Source: Bacteroidota bacterium
GTDB taxonomy: Bacteria; Bacteroidota; Bacteroidia; UBA4408
DNA: 64,000 nucleotides
Reading direction: 5' to 3'
Assembly: GCA_963169745.1 (NCBI GenBank)
Contig: CAUJCU010000002.1
Location: 124,001-188,000 of the forward strand
The notes beneath the pieces were generated by a model. The model was not told the DNA's origin, searched no databases, and saw only the letters and a list, made by a program, of their open reading frames with translations. The translations under genes were made by a program, and so were the position numbers. This document shows positions 8,900-16,159 of the stretch, piece after piece. Positions within the stretch are counted from its first letter, which is position 1; each line of letters begins with the position of its first letter.

Positions 8900-10078
8900 T
8901 TAACACCTTTCGATAACCATGGCAGTAGCACCACCTCCTCCATTGCAAATGCCAGCAACACCAATTTTGGCATTGTTTTGTTGCAACACGTGAACTAAAG
9001 TAACCAAAATACGACACCCAGAAGAGCCCAAAGGGTGACCTAATGAGACAGCGCCTCCGTTAACATTTACTTTAGCCGGGTCAAGTTTCATTTCGCGGTT
9101 GTTTGCTATACTTACAACCGAAAAGGCTTCATTAATTTCAAAAAATGAAACATCAGCCAAGGTTAATCCGGCTTTGGCTAAAGCCTTAGGAATAGCTTTG
9201 CTCGGAGTGGTTGTAAACCATTCAGGAGCCTGTTCGGCATCAGCAAAACTTACAATTTTAGCCAATGGTTTAATTCCTAATGATTCCATCTTTTCTTTAC
9301 TCATTAAAATTACTGCCGATGCCCCATCGTTAATTGTTGATGCATTAGCAGCCGTAACAGTACCATCTTTTTTAAAAACCGGATTAAGTGACGGAATTTT
9401 ATCAAATTTCACATTATTGTATTCTTCATCCTGAGCAAAAACAATCGGGTCGCCTTTTCTTTGCGGAATTTCAACCGATACAACTTCTTGATTAAATTTT
9501 CCTGACTTCCATGCCTGAGCACTTCGGGTATATGATTCAACAGCATAATTATCTTGATCTTGGCGCGAAATATTAAGCTCACTGGCACACAACTCAGCAG
9601 CTACACCCATTGGGTAGTTATGGTAAACATCTTGTAATCCATCTTTAGAAATACCATCAATAATTGTATTATTTCCAAATTTATATCCGTAGCGACCCTG
9701 CTCTAAGTAATAGGGGACCATACTCATATTTTCCATTCCTCCGGCAACAACCACATCACTTTCACCAAGCATAATAGATTGCGCAGCTATGCTTACCGAT
9801 TTTAAACCCGAAGCACATACTTTGTTTATTGTTGTGCAAATTACCGTATCAGGTAATCCTGCAAATTTAGCTGCCTGTCGGGCTGGTGCCTGTCCTATAT
9901 TGGCTTGTAATACACAGCCCATATACACTTCTTGAACTTCGGCTGCGTTTAATTTTATTTTTTCCAGAGCTCCTTTAATAGCAGTAGCCCCTAATTTTGT
10001 TGCTGAAACTAAACTTAAACTTCCACCAAAACTACCAATTGGAGTACGTACTGCCGATACTATATATACTTCTTTCAT
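8900..10078 (-). CDS. Acetyl-CoA C-acyltransferase (thiolase)
   Basis: 392 residues, the normal length for thiolases. It has the nucleophilic C88 in NKVCASGLKSV, the N-E-A-F motif, GHPLGSSGCR with the catalytic His, and C378 in CNGGGG as the second cysteine. It either condenses two acetyl-CoA to acetoacetyl-CoA or cleaves 3-ketoacyl-CoA in beta-oxidation; the motif set fits an acetyl-CoA acetyltransferase, but specificity is not decided by these residues. It stands alone, divergent from the PgpH-like gene, with its own -7 box upstream. Confidence 0.95.
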   Translation of the reverse strand: MKEVYIVSAVRTPIGSFGGSLSLVSATKLGATAIKGALEKIKLNAAEVQEVYMGCVLQANIGQAPARQAAKFAGLPDTVICTTINKVCASGLKSVSIAAQSIMLGESDVVVAGGMENMSMVPYYLEQGRYGYKFGNNTIIDGISKDGLQDVYHNYPMGVAAELCASELNISRQDQDNYAVESYTRSAQAWKSGKFNQEVVSVEIPQRKGDPIVFAQDEEYNNVKFDKIPSLNPVFKKDGTVTAANASTINDGASAVILMSKEKMESLGIKPLAKIVSFADAEQAPEWFTTTPSKAIPKALAKAGLTLADVSFFEINEAFSVVSIANNREMKLDPAKVNVNGGAVSLGHPLGSSGCRILVTLVHVLQQNNAKIGVAGICNGGGGATAMVIERC

Positions 10079-10106
10079 GAATTTAATTTTTAATAAAATT
10101 TTGGCG

Positions 10107-10114
10107 CAAATGTA
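10107..10114 (-). promoter_or_regulatory. -7 box TAcaTTTG for thiolase gene
   Basis: Exact consensus on the minus strand, implying a start near 10103 and a leader of about 25 nt. No clear -33 element. Confidence 0.5.
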
Positions 10115-10259
10115 CTCTTTTTATTGACAGAAGGCTGTGCTAAAGTCAATTTATTTTAAGAGCTCTTATCCAATTTAAAATATGAGGATAATGAAATACT
10201 CCAAAGAGATTACATGCTGATGTAAAAAAACTATTTACTTTTATAGCGAAATATTATTT

Positions 10260-12329
10260 ATGCTTGAAACATTTAAAGATTACGTTAGTAATAAACATGA
10301 CGTATTATACAAAATAGTACTGATTTTGTTTTGTGTATCGGTAGTGGTATATACTTTTCCTAATGTGGTAAAGTTTAAGTACAGCTATAATAAAGATAAG
10401 CCCTGGGAGCATGAAGATTTAATTGCTCCTTTTGACTTTGGGATAAATAAAACAGATAAAGAAATAAAAGTCGAGCAAGATGAATTAAGTAAAAACATTA
10501 AGCCGTATTTTAAAGCTGATAATAGCGTGTATCGTAGAGTTTTAAAGAACTTTTCAAAGGTTTTTGATAAAGAAGCCGCGGTACAGATGATCAAACCAGG
10601 TGAAAAAAAATATCAGCAAAACAAAGAATTTTGTTTACGAATACTAAATGAAATATATGGTAAAGGTATTTTAGAAACCACACCTCAACTTGACAATAAA
10701 CCGGGTGAATACACCATTTATATTGTAAACAAAAATATAGCAGATGAAGTAGCACTTAAGCAAGTTTTTACAATAGTAACTGCCTTTGATTTTATTCGAG
10801 AAAATATCAAAAATACACCACAAGTGCAAGGGGTTTTAGTTTTAAAGGTATTTGAAAATTTGTTACAACAAAATATTTTATTTGATCCGGCTACCACTAC
10901 AAAAGTTCAAAAAGAACAATTCGATAACATTTCCTTAAGCCGCGATATGAAACAAAAAGGCGAACGCATTATTGGTCGTGGAGAAATTGTTAATTACGAG
11001 AAGTATAAAATACTGGAATCTTTAAAAGCCGAAAGTATTGCTCAAAGTGGAAGCACTTCGAACCAATACATTATTTTAGGAGGTCAGTTTGTGTTGGTGC
11101 TTTTGAGCGTTCTCATACTCATACTGTTTTTGTATTTGTTTCGAAAAACAATGCTGGCAGAAAATAGAGTAATGATATTTCTGTTGCTCAATATTGTTTT
11201 AACCGCATTTATGTTCGCAATTGCTGTTAAATTTAAAATTGCTAATATTTACATTCTCCCTTTTTGTATTTTCCCCATATTAGTACGGTCTTTTTTTGAC
11301 ACACGAGTGGCCATGTTCTTGCATTTGGTAAACACCTTGATTATTGGCTTGGTGGCCCCCAACCCTTTTGAATTTATTTTTATTGAGATTATTGCAGGTT
11401 TTTTTGCTGTGTTTAGTGTTATGGATTTACACCATCGTTCACAGTTATTTGTAACAGTTGGAATTATATTCTTTACCTATTGCCTTACTTATATTTCTTA
11501 TTCGGTTATGCTCGAAGGGTCATTCAATAACATGGATTGGAGGACTATACAATGGTTTGGGATTAGTGCCGTTTCGGTTCTTTTTGTTTACCCTGCCATA
11601 TTTATTTTCGAAAAGCTATTTGGTTTTATTTCTGAAGTTACCTTGATGGAGTTAAGTGATATAAATACCCCCTTGCTTCGTTTGTTGGCTTTAAAGGCTC
11701 CCGGAACTTTTCAACACTCTTTGCAAGTTGCTAATTTAGCCGAAGAGGCTATTTTTGCTATAGGTGGCTCAGGTTTACTCGTGCGAACCGGGGCTTTATA
11801 TCATGATATTGGGAAAATGGAAATGCCCATGTACTTTATCGAGAACCAGCAGCAAGGAGTAAATCCACACAATGAACTAAGTTTTGAAGATAGTGCCGCC
11901 ATAATTACCGGGCATGTGGCCAAAGGAATAGAAATTGCCAAAAACAATAAGCTTCCGGACCAATTAATTGATTTTATCAGAACACATCACGGAACTACAA
12001 AAGCGCAATATTTTTACCAGTCATTTTTAAAAAATTTTCCTGACGAGGAAATAGATGTAAGTGTATTTCAATATCCTGGTCCCATTCCATTCAGTAAAGA
12101 AACGGCAGTGCTCATGATGAGCGACTCGGTAGAAGCGGCTTCTCGAAGCTTAAAACATTATGACGCAGAAAGTTTAGAGAAAATTGTGGATCGTGTTATT
12201 GATTCACAAATTGCACAAAATCAATTTGCCAATTCAGATATTACTTTTAAAGATATTACTATCATTAAACATATATTTAAAAAGAAACTGAGTAATATCT
12301 ATCATCTCCGAATAGAGTATCCCCAATAG
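10260..12329 (+). CDS. PgpH-like 7TM-HD domain protein (c-di-AMP phosphodiesterase family)
   Basis: 689 residues. One N-terminal membrane helix (about 18-38) precedes an extracytoplasmic 7TM-HD extracellular-type domain (to about 270). A block of seven hydrophobic segments follows (about 275-475), then a cytosolic HD domain with H486 (FQHSLQVANLAEE) and H515-D516 (LYHDIGKM). This is the architecture of PgpH, which hydrolyses cyclic di-AMP at the membrane. The HD metal-binding residues look intact. The gene is monocistronic and divergent from the thiolase; a one-mismatch -7 box (TActTTTA, 10236-10243) precedes it. Function is inferred from the family. Confidence 0.9.
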   Translation: MLETFKDYVSNKHDVLYKIVLILFCVSVVVYTFPNVVKFKYSYNKDKPWEHEDLIAPFDFGINKTDKEIKVEQDELSKNIKPYFKADNSVYRRVLKNFSKVFDKEAAVQMIKPGEKKYQQNKEFCLRILNEIYGKGILETTPQLDNKPGEYTIYIVNKNIADEVALKQVFTIVTAFDFIRENIKNTPQVQGVLVLKVFENLLQQNILFDPATTTKVQKEQFDNISLSRDMKQKGERIIGRGEIVNYEKYKILESLKAESIAQSGSTSNQYIILGGQFVLVLLSVLILILFLYLFRKTMLAENRVMIFLLLNIVLTAFMFAIAVKFKIANIYILPFCIFPILVRSFFDTRVAMFLHLVNTLIIGLVAPNPFEFIFIEIIAGFFAVFSVMDLHHRSQLFVTVGIIFFTYCLTYISYSVMLEGSFNNMDWRTIQWFGISAVSVLFVYPAIFIFEKLFGFISEVTLMELSDINTPLLRLLALKAPGTFQHSLQVANLAEEAIFAIGGSGLLVRTGALYHDIGKMEMPMYFIENQQQGVNPHNELSFEDSAAIITGHVAKGIEIAKNNKLPDQLIDFIRTHHGTTKAQYFYQSFLKNFPDEEIDVSVFQYPGPIPFSKETAVLMMSDSVEAASRSLKHYDAESLEKIVDRVIDSQIAQNQFANSDITFKDITIIKHIFKKKLSNIYHLRIEYPQ

Positions 12330-12339
12330 TGCATCAAAT

Positions 12340-12372
12340 TTCGTTATTCATTTTTATAGATTAACGAAGGGT
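12340..12372 (+). terminator. Weak candidate terminator after PgpH-like gene
   Basis: TTCGTTA (12340-12346) pairs with TAACGAA (12362-12368) across a 15-nt loop, followed by GGG and only four T. It starts 11 nt after the stop codon. Confidence 0.3.
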
Positions 12373-12420
12373 TTTCTATAATAAGTATAAAATAAATCTC
12401 GACAAATAAAATTTATTTTT

Positions 12421-12428
12421 TAAGTTTG
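12421..12428 (+). promoter_or_regulatory. -7 box TAagTTTG for T9SS cargo gene
   Basis: Exact consensus 23 nt before the ATG at 12452, implying a leader of about 20 nt. No TTG at the -33 position. Confidence 0.5.
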
Positions 12429-12451
12429 AATAATCTTAAAACTTATTAAAC

Positions 12452-13441
12452 ATGAAAAAAACTCTTACTCTTCTTTGTGCATTGGGTGTTTCGTCATTCT
12501 TAACGGCTCAAACACTTACTTATGCTAATTTTAGTAATTCATTAACATCAACTACTAACGTTGCTGTGGCTAACCAATCTTCATTCAATGTAACTTTAAC
12601 TACTATTACAGGAACAGGAGTAACCTGGGACGCATCTGGCCTAACACAACAAAATGGGACTCCTTTAATTCATGCTATTTTTGGAGATCCGTCAAATACT
12701 CCGAATGGCTCCCTTTTTCCATTAAGTAATTATGTACTTTATGACCCAGCCCTAACTTCTTTATTATCTTATGAGTATTACACTATTAATGCCGACAGCT
12801 TGGTTATGGAAGGTGAGTATGGCGCCAATACAGCTCATGAAATTTATCAAAACCCGGATAAGCGTTTGGTCTTTCCATTTAGTTATTTAGATTCGTTTAG
12901 CGACACCTATGCTAAAACAAATTATAGTGATGCTACTACTATAAGCAGTTTTCAAACCGGCTCTCGTACTGTTAACTTTAGCGGATTTGGCACTCTTATT
13001 TTACCGGGTGGCACCTACAATAACGTAGCATTAATTACAGAATTGCGCACAAATAGTCTTGGTCCAAATTCAAATACTTATACTTGGTATAATTTAAATT
13101 CAGGGAAGCGATTATTACTTTACTCAAGCAATGATGGAAATGTTACAGTAGCTTATAATACAGATGTAGTAAGCAGTACGTCATCATTAAACAAGCATAA
13201 CACGATAACCCTTTCGCCTAATCCGGCTAGTGAAAGCATTACGTTACATATCGCTTCTGAAATTAAATTAAATCATCACGATTTGCGTATTTTTGACCTT
13301 TTAGGGCAGCAACAACAACATGTACAGTTTGAAGGTAGTATGATAAATATTAAACGTAATGAATTACCATCAGGAACCTATTTCTATCAATTAGATACCA
13401 ATTCAGGGCAAATAATTAGCGGAAAAATCATTTTCGAATAG
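12452..13441 (+). CDS. T9SS type A sorting domain protein, function unknown
   Basis: 329 residues: signal peptide (about 1-19, ending LTAQ), a beta-rich middle rich in Ser, Thr and Asn, and a C-terminal sorting domain from about 250 (TITLSPNPASESITL ... PSGTYFYQL). It is predicted to be exported by the type IX system and attached or released at the surface. No catalytic motif was recognised. It resembles the protein at 5091 in layout and in a G-F-G-T-L-x-L-P-x-G-x-Y segment near residue 180. It is followed 29 bp later by a strong hairpin with a T-run. Confidence 0.85.
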   Translation: MKKTLTLLCALGVSSFLTAQTLTYANFSNSLTSTTNVAVANQSSFNVTLTTITGTGVTWDASGLTQQNGTPLIHAIFGDPSNTPNGSLFPLSNYVLYDPALTSLLSYEYYTINADSLVMEGEYGANTAHEIYQNPDKRLVFPFSYLDSFSDTYAKTNYSDATTISSFQTGSRTVNFSGFGTLILPGGTYNNVALITELRTNSLGPNSNTYTWYNLNSGKRLLLYSSNDGNVTVAYNTDVVSSTSSLNKHNTITLSPNPASESITLHIASEIKLNHHDLRIFDLLGQQQQHVQFEGSMINIKRNELPSGTYFYQLDTNSGQIISGKIIFE

Positions 13442-13455
13442 TCCTATATTTTATG

Positions 13456-13463
13456 TATATTTG
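13456..13463 (+). promoter_or_regulatory. -7 box TAtaTTTG upstream of globin gene
   Basis: Exact consensus just before the terminator hairpin at 13471. Transcription would start near 13467, so the hairpin would be the first thing made. No -33 TTG is seen. Confidence 0.4.
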
Positions 13464-13470
13464 CAAAATG

Positions 13471-13497
13471 GAGGCAATTAGCGTTGCCTCTTTTTTT
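13471..13497 (+). terminator. Intrinsic terminator, possible globin-leader attenuator
   Basis: GAGGCAA (13471-13477) pairs perfectly with TTGCCTC (13484-13490) across a 6-nt loop, followed at once by seven T. This is the clearest intrinsic terminator in the window. It lies between the T9SS cargo stop (13441) and the globin ATG (13505), with a -7 box just upstream of it and none between it and the ATG. Confidence 0.85.
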
Positions 13498-13504
13498 ATA
13501 TCGT

Positions 13505-13900
13505 ATGGAAACACGAAACGACATTCAAAATATTGAAGACATTAAGCTTTTAGTTGATACTTTTTACGGAAGAGTGAGAGAAGATGAACAATTGAAAGAA
13601 ATTTTCAATACTGTTATTCAGAATCGTTGGCCCGAACATTTGAATAAAATGTATCGTTTTTGGCAAACGGTGTTACTAGATGAGCATACTTATCACGGCT
13701 CTCCTTTTGTGCCACATGCCAAACTTCCAGTAAGCGAAACTCATTTTGAGCAATGGATTAAACTGTTTAATGAAACAGTTGACACCCATTTTTGTGGAAC
13801 AAAAGCAGAACGTGCCAAGTGGCAGGGAAGTCGTATGGCCGAAATGTTTTTAATAAAGATTAATTATTTCAAAAACAGCCAAACCATACCCCTTGTTTAA
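13505..13900 (+). CDS. Group III truncated haemoglobin
   Basis: 131 residues from the ATG at 13505 (METRNDIQNIEDIK). An upstream TTG at 13484 would start inside the terminator stem and is rejected. Features fit the truncated globins of group III: the short 2-over-2 helix pattern, I-x-x-L-V-D-x-F-Y-G-x-V-R-x-D near the start, the F-W-Q-T-V-L segment, and the proximal His in ETHFEQWIKLF. Such globins bind O2 or NO and are tied to NO or oxygen handling; the exact role is unknown. It is followed by an Rnk-like gene and a hemerythrin gene on the same strand. Confidence 0.9.
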   Translation: METRNDIQNIEDIKLLVDTFYGRVREDEQLKEIFNTVIQNRWPEHLNKMYRFWQTVLLDEHTYHGSPFVPHAKLPVSETHFEQWIKLFNETVDTHFCGTKAERAKWQGSRMAEMFLIKINYFKNSQTIPLV

Positions 13901-13997
13901 ATTTATATTTTTAGTTTTCCTAAAATATAGATAATGAATCAGGTACCTTTTTTCAACATATTTATTTCATACATTTACCCTTTATAAATTCAGAATT

Positions 13998-14408
13998 ATG
14001 AGTAAAATAATTATTACTAGTTTAGATTACAATCGAATTAAAAACTGTATTAGTGACGCTAAGCAGCTAAAATCAATAAATGCCACAGAAGCCACCAAGC
14101 TTATGCAAGAGTTAAGTGCAGCCAAGATAGTAGATCCTGAAGCGGTACCCGCAAATGTAGTTACTATGAACTCTATTGTAAAACTCAGTTTCTTAACAAA
14201 TAACAAACAACTAGAGTTTCAAATTGTTTACCCCAATCAAGCCAATTTTAAAGAAAACAAAATTTCCATTTTATCGCCTATTGCAACAGCACTCATTGGC
14301 TATAAAACAGGAGATGAGATTGAATGGATGGTACCAGCAGGTGTTACACGAGTTAAAATTGATGAAATTATTTATCAACCTGAAGCCTCCGGTAATTACG
14401 AGTTATAA
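13998..14408 (+). CDS. rnk: Rnk-like / GreA-GreB C-terminal domain protein
   Basis: 136 residues. A short N-terminal helical part is followed by a GreA/GreB C-terminal FKBP-like domain. The segments V-P-x-N-V-V-T-M-N-S, V-Y-P-x-x-A, I-S-I-L-S-P-I-A-T-A-L-I-G and Y-Q-P-E-A match the Rnk family, which binds RNA polymerase's secondary channel region without the acidic cleavage-inducing tip of GreA. Rnk was first described as a regulator of nucleoside diphosphate kinase in pseudomonads. It lies between the globin (97 bp upstream) and the hemerythrin gene (35 bp downstream). Confidence 0.85.
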   Translation: MSKIIITSLDYNRIKNCISDAKQLKSINATEATKLMQELSAAKIVDPEAVPANVVTMNSIVKLSFLTNNKQLEFQIVYPNQANFKENKISILSPIATALIGYKTGDEIEWMVPAGVTRVKIDEIIYQPEASGNYEL

Positions 14409-14443
14409 GCTCTTGTTCAATTCTAATTCTATTTTCGAAAAAG

Positions 14444-14950
14444 ATGAGTAAAATTATTTCCGATTTCTTTACGTGTGATCATCAGCGTATTGAAGGGTTT
14501 CTTAACGAAGCTTTGAAGGATCCGATGAATATAAATCAGGAGCTGTATCAAAAATTTAGAGTGGGTTTACTAACTCATATAAAAATGGAAGAGAGTATTT
14601 TGTTTCCAGCAGCACTTAAAGCAAACAATGGAACGCCTATTCCACTGGCAGCACAGCTTAAACTTGATCATGGAGCTTTAACTTCATTAATGGTACCACC
14701 TCCCAGTATTCCTTTGATAAATGCAGTACGCTATATTTTACGTATTCATGATGAGTTAGAGGAGAAGCCCGGTGGCATGTATGATATTTGCGAATCGCTT
14801 ACTCAAGAACAAACTCATCAATTATTAGAGCAATTGCATAAGCAGCCTGATGTACCTGTTCACCCCAACAATCATGCTCCATTTGCTTTGGATGTTGCAA
14901 AAAGAACTTTGCTTAGAGCCGGTTACAACTATGATGAAATATCACAATAG
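14444..14950 (+). CDS. Hemerythrin HHE domain protein
   Basis: 168 residues. The ligand pattern of the HHE cation-binding domain is visible: H14 in CDHQRIEGFL, then H-I-K-M-E-E-S-I-L-F-P with His and Glu ligands, L-D-H-G-A-L, and a later I-H-D-E-L-E-E. A di-iron site that binds O2 or takes part in NO or iron-sulfur repair chemistry is expected. The last third (T-H-Q-L-L-E-Q-L-H-K-Q ... ) is family-unusual and of unknown use. It lies 35 bp after the Rnk-like gene, completing a group of gas-binding proteins. Confidence 0.85.
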   Translation: MSKIISDFFTCDHQRIEGFLNEALKDPMNINQELYQKFRVGLLTHIKMEESILFPAALKANNGTPIPLAAQLKLDHGALTSLMVPPPSIPLINAVRYILRIHDELEEKPGGMYDICESLTQEQTHQLLEQLHKQPDVPVHPNNHAPFALDVAKRTLLRAGYNYDEISQ

Positions 14951-14967
14951 CAAGAACAGAGAAAAAC

Positions 14968-15891
14968 TTACTTTAGAACCATAATTTTCATAAGTAAATT
15001 ATAGGTCACATCTGTTAAATCATACTCATCTTGTTTATAATACACGCCACCCCACTCAAACTGAATTTTACGGAATACTTTTTTTTCGCCATTTTCAAAT
15101 AGCACTTGAGTAATTGTAGATTTATAGTTTTGCCCTTCAAGGGTATCGGTACTCATTGATTTTACAAAAATTAGCTTAGGGGCATCGTAGTCTTTATTAA
15201 ACGACTCTAATGCCTCTTTGCGCATGGCCTCCTTATAAGCTTCGTCATCTTTTCGTTGCGCTTCACGTTCAAGCGCTCTCTTTTCAGCATCTAACTTCTT
15301 CTTTTGCAAGCGATCAATTTCTTTTTTTCCTTCTTCCTGTATTGACTTTTTTTTGTTCTTCTCTTGTACTTTTCTCTTCTCTACTCTACTTTCCTTCAGA
15401 GTCTCTTCTTTTTGCTTAGCGTCCGGATTGGGCATCCAAATAAAATCCTTTTTGCTTTCATCATAATAAATTTGACCAAACACTTGTCTAAATGCACTAT
15501 AGTCTTCATTTGGTAATTCCATAAATATTTCTGAAGAAACTTCAAAAATATAATTTGGTATGGTTTTGTCTGAAACCCGAACATTACGAGTACTTATAGA
15601 AATGGTTTTACTCAAGTAGCCATTTTTGGCAATTTTCAAAATATAATCGTTACCGGGATTTAAATTGAGTTTAACTTTCTGGTCGGCATTACTCAGGACA
15701 GAATAAACTTTTGCCCCGGTAATTTTTTCAGTAATAATAATGTTTGCCCCATCAACAGGTGACTTTGTTTCAATATCTTTTACGTCAACATTAACCGAAA
15801 AAGTCCAATCGGTTTGTGCCAATAACGGAGAAGAACACCATACCAGAATGATTAAAACAGGTATTATCTTAGTATAAATCTTCGATCTCAA
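14968..15891 (-). CDS. Exported protein with CarboxypepD-like domain and charged coiled coil
   Basis: 307 residues with a TTG start at 15891: an in-frame stop lies two codons upstream and no ATG precedes the signal peptide (about 1-26, ending LLAQ). Residues 30-115 look like a carboxypeptidase-regulatory/PEGA-type beta domain (PVDGANIIITEKITGAK ... NPGNDYILKIAKNGY). Residues about 160-235 are almost all Lys, Glu, Arg, Asp and Gln and should form a coiled coil. The C-terminus is again folded and hydrophobic. It is probably a periplasmic or cell-surface structural protein. I do not recognise a specific function. Its own -7 box lies upstream. Confidence 0.7.
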   Translation of the reverse strand: MRSKIYTKIIPVLIILVWCSSPLLAQTDWTFSVNVDVKDIETKSPVDGANIIITEKITGAKVYSVLSNADQKVKLNLNPGNDYILKIAKNGYLSKTISISTRNVRVSDKTIPNYIFEVSSEIFMELPNEDYSAFRQVFGQIYYDESKKDFIWMPNPDAKQKEETLKESRVEKRKVQEKNKKKSIQEEGKKEIDRLQKKKLDAEKRALEREAQRKDDEAYKEAMRKEALESFNKDYDAPKLIFVKSMSTDTLEGQNYKSTITQVLFENGEKKVFRKIQFEWGGVYYKQDEYDLTDVTYNLLMKIMVLK

Positions 15892-15918
15892 GAGTTATTG
15901 GTATGAGTTTTGGGCTCA

Positions 15919-15926
15919 CAAATATA
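15919..15926 (-). promoter_or_regulatory. -7 box TAtaTTTG for coiled-coil protein gene
   Basis: Exact consensus on the minus strand, giving a leader of about 24 nt before the TTG start; a TTTG lies about 14 bp further upstream, closer than the usual spacing. Confidence 0.5.
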
Positions 15927-16132
15927 TAGTATCCTGCAATCAAATTTGAAGCTTAATGGTTCAATTTTGAACATTTTGTTATTTTATATAACTTTTTTGA
16001 CAGTTCGTCTATTTTCAATTTCATTTCGTAGAGTTAATAAAAATCGTATTAAATACACATAATTATAACTCTTATAATAAATACTCAATACTTTTTTTGG
16101 GGATAGAAATATTTTAAGCCGTATAATTATAT

Positions 16133-16140
16133 TAATTTTG
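16133..16140 (+). promoter_or_regulatory. -7 box TAatTTTG for purF
   Basis: Exact consensus 19 nt before the purF ATG, implying a leader of about 15 nt. No purine-repressor site is recognisable. Confidence 0.5.
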
Positions 16141-16159
16141 TTGACTAATATTAAACTCC

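Noticed and set aside
9099-9434. Plus-strand ORF of 111 codons inside the thiolase gene
   Set aside because: It is opposite a highly conserved thiolase coding region and has no family features; a shadow frame.
13484-13504. Earlier TTG start for the truncated globin
   Set aside because: It would start inside the right arm of the terminator and add residues not seen in the family; the ATG at 13505 is preferred.
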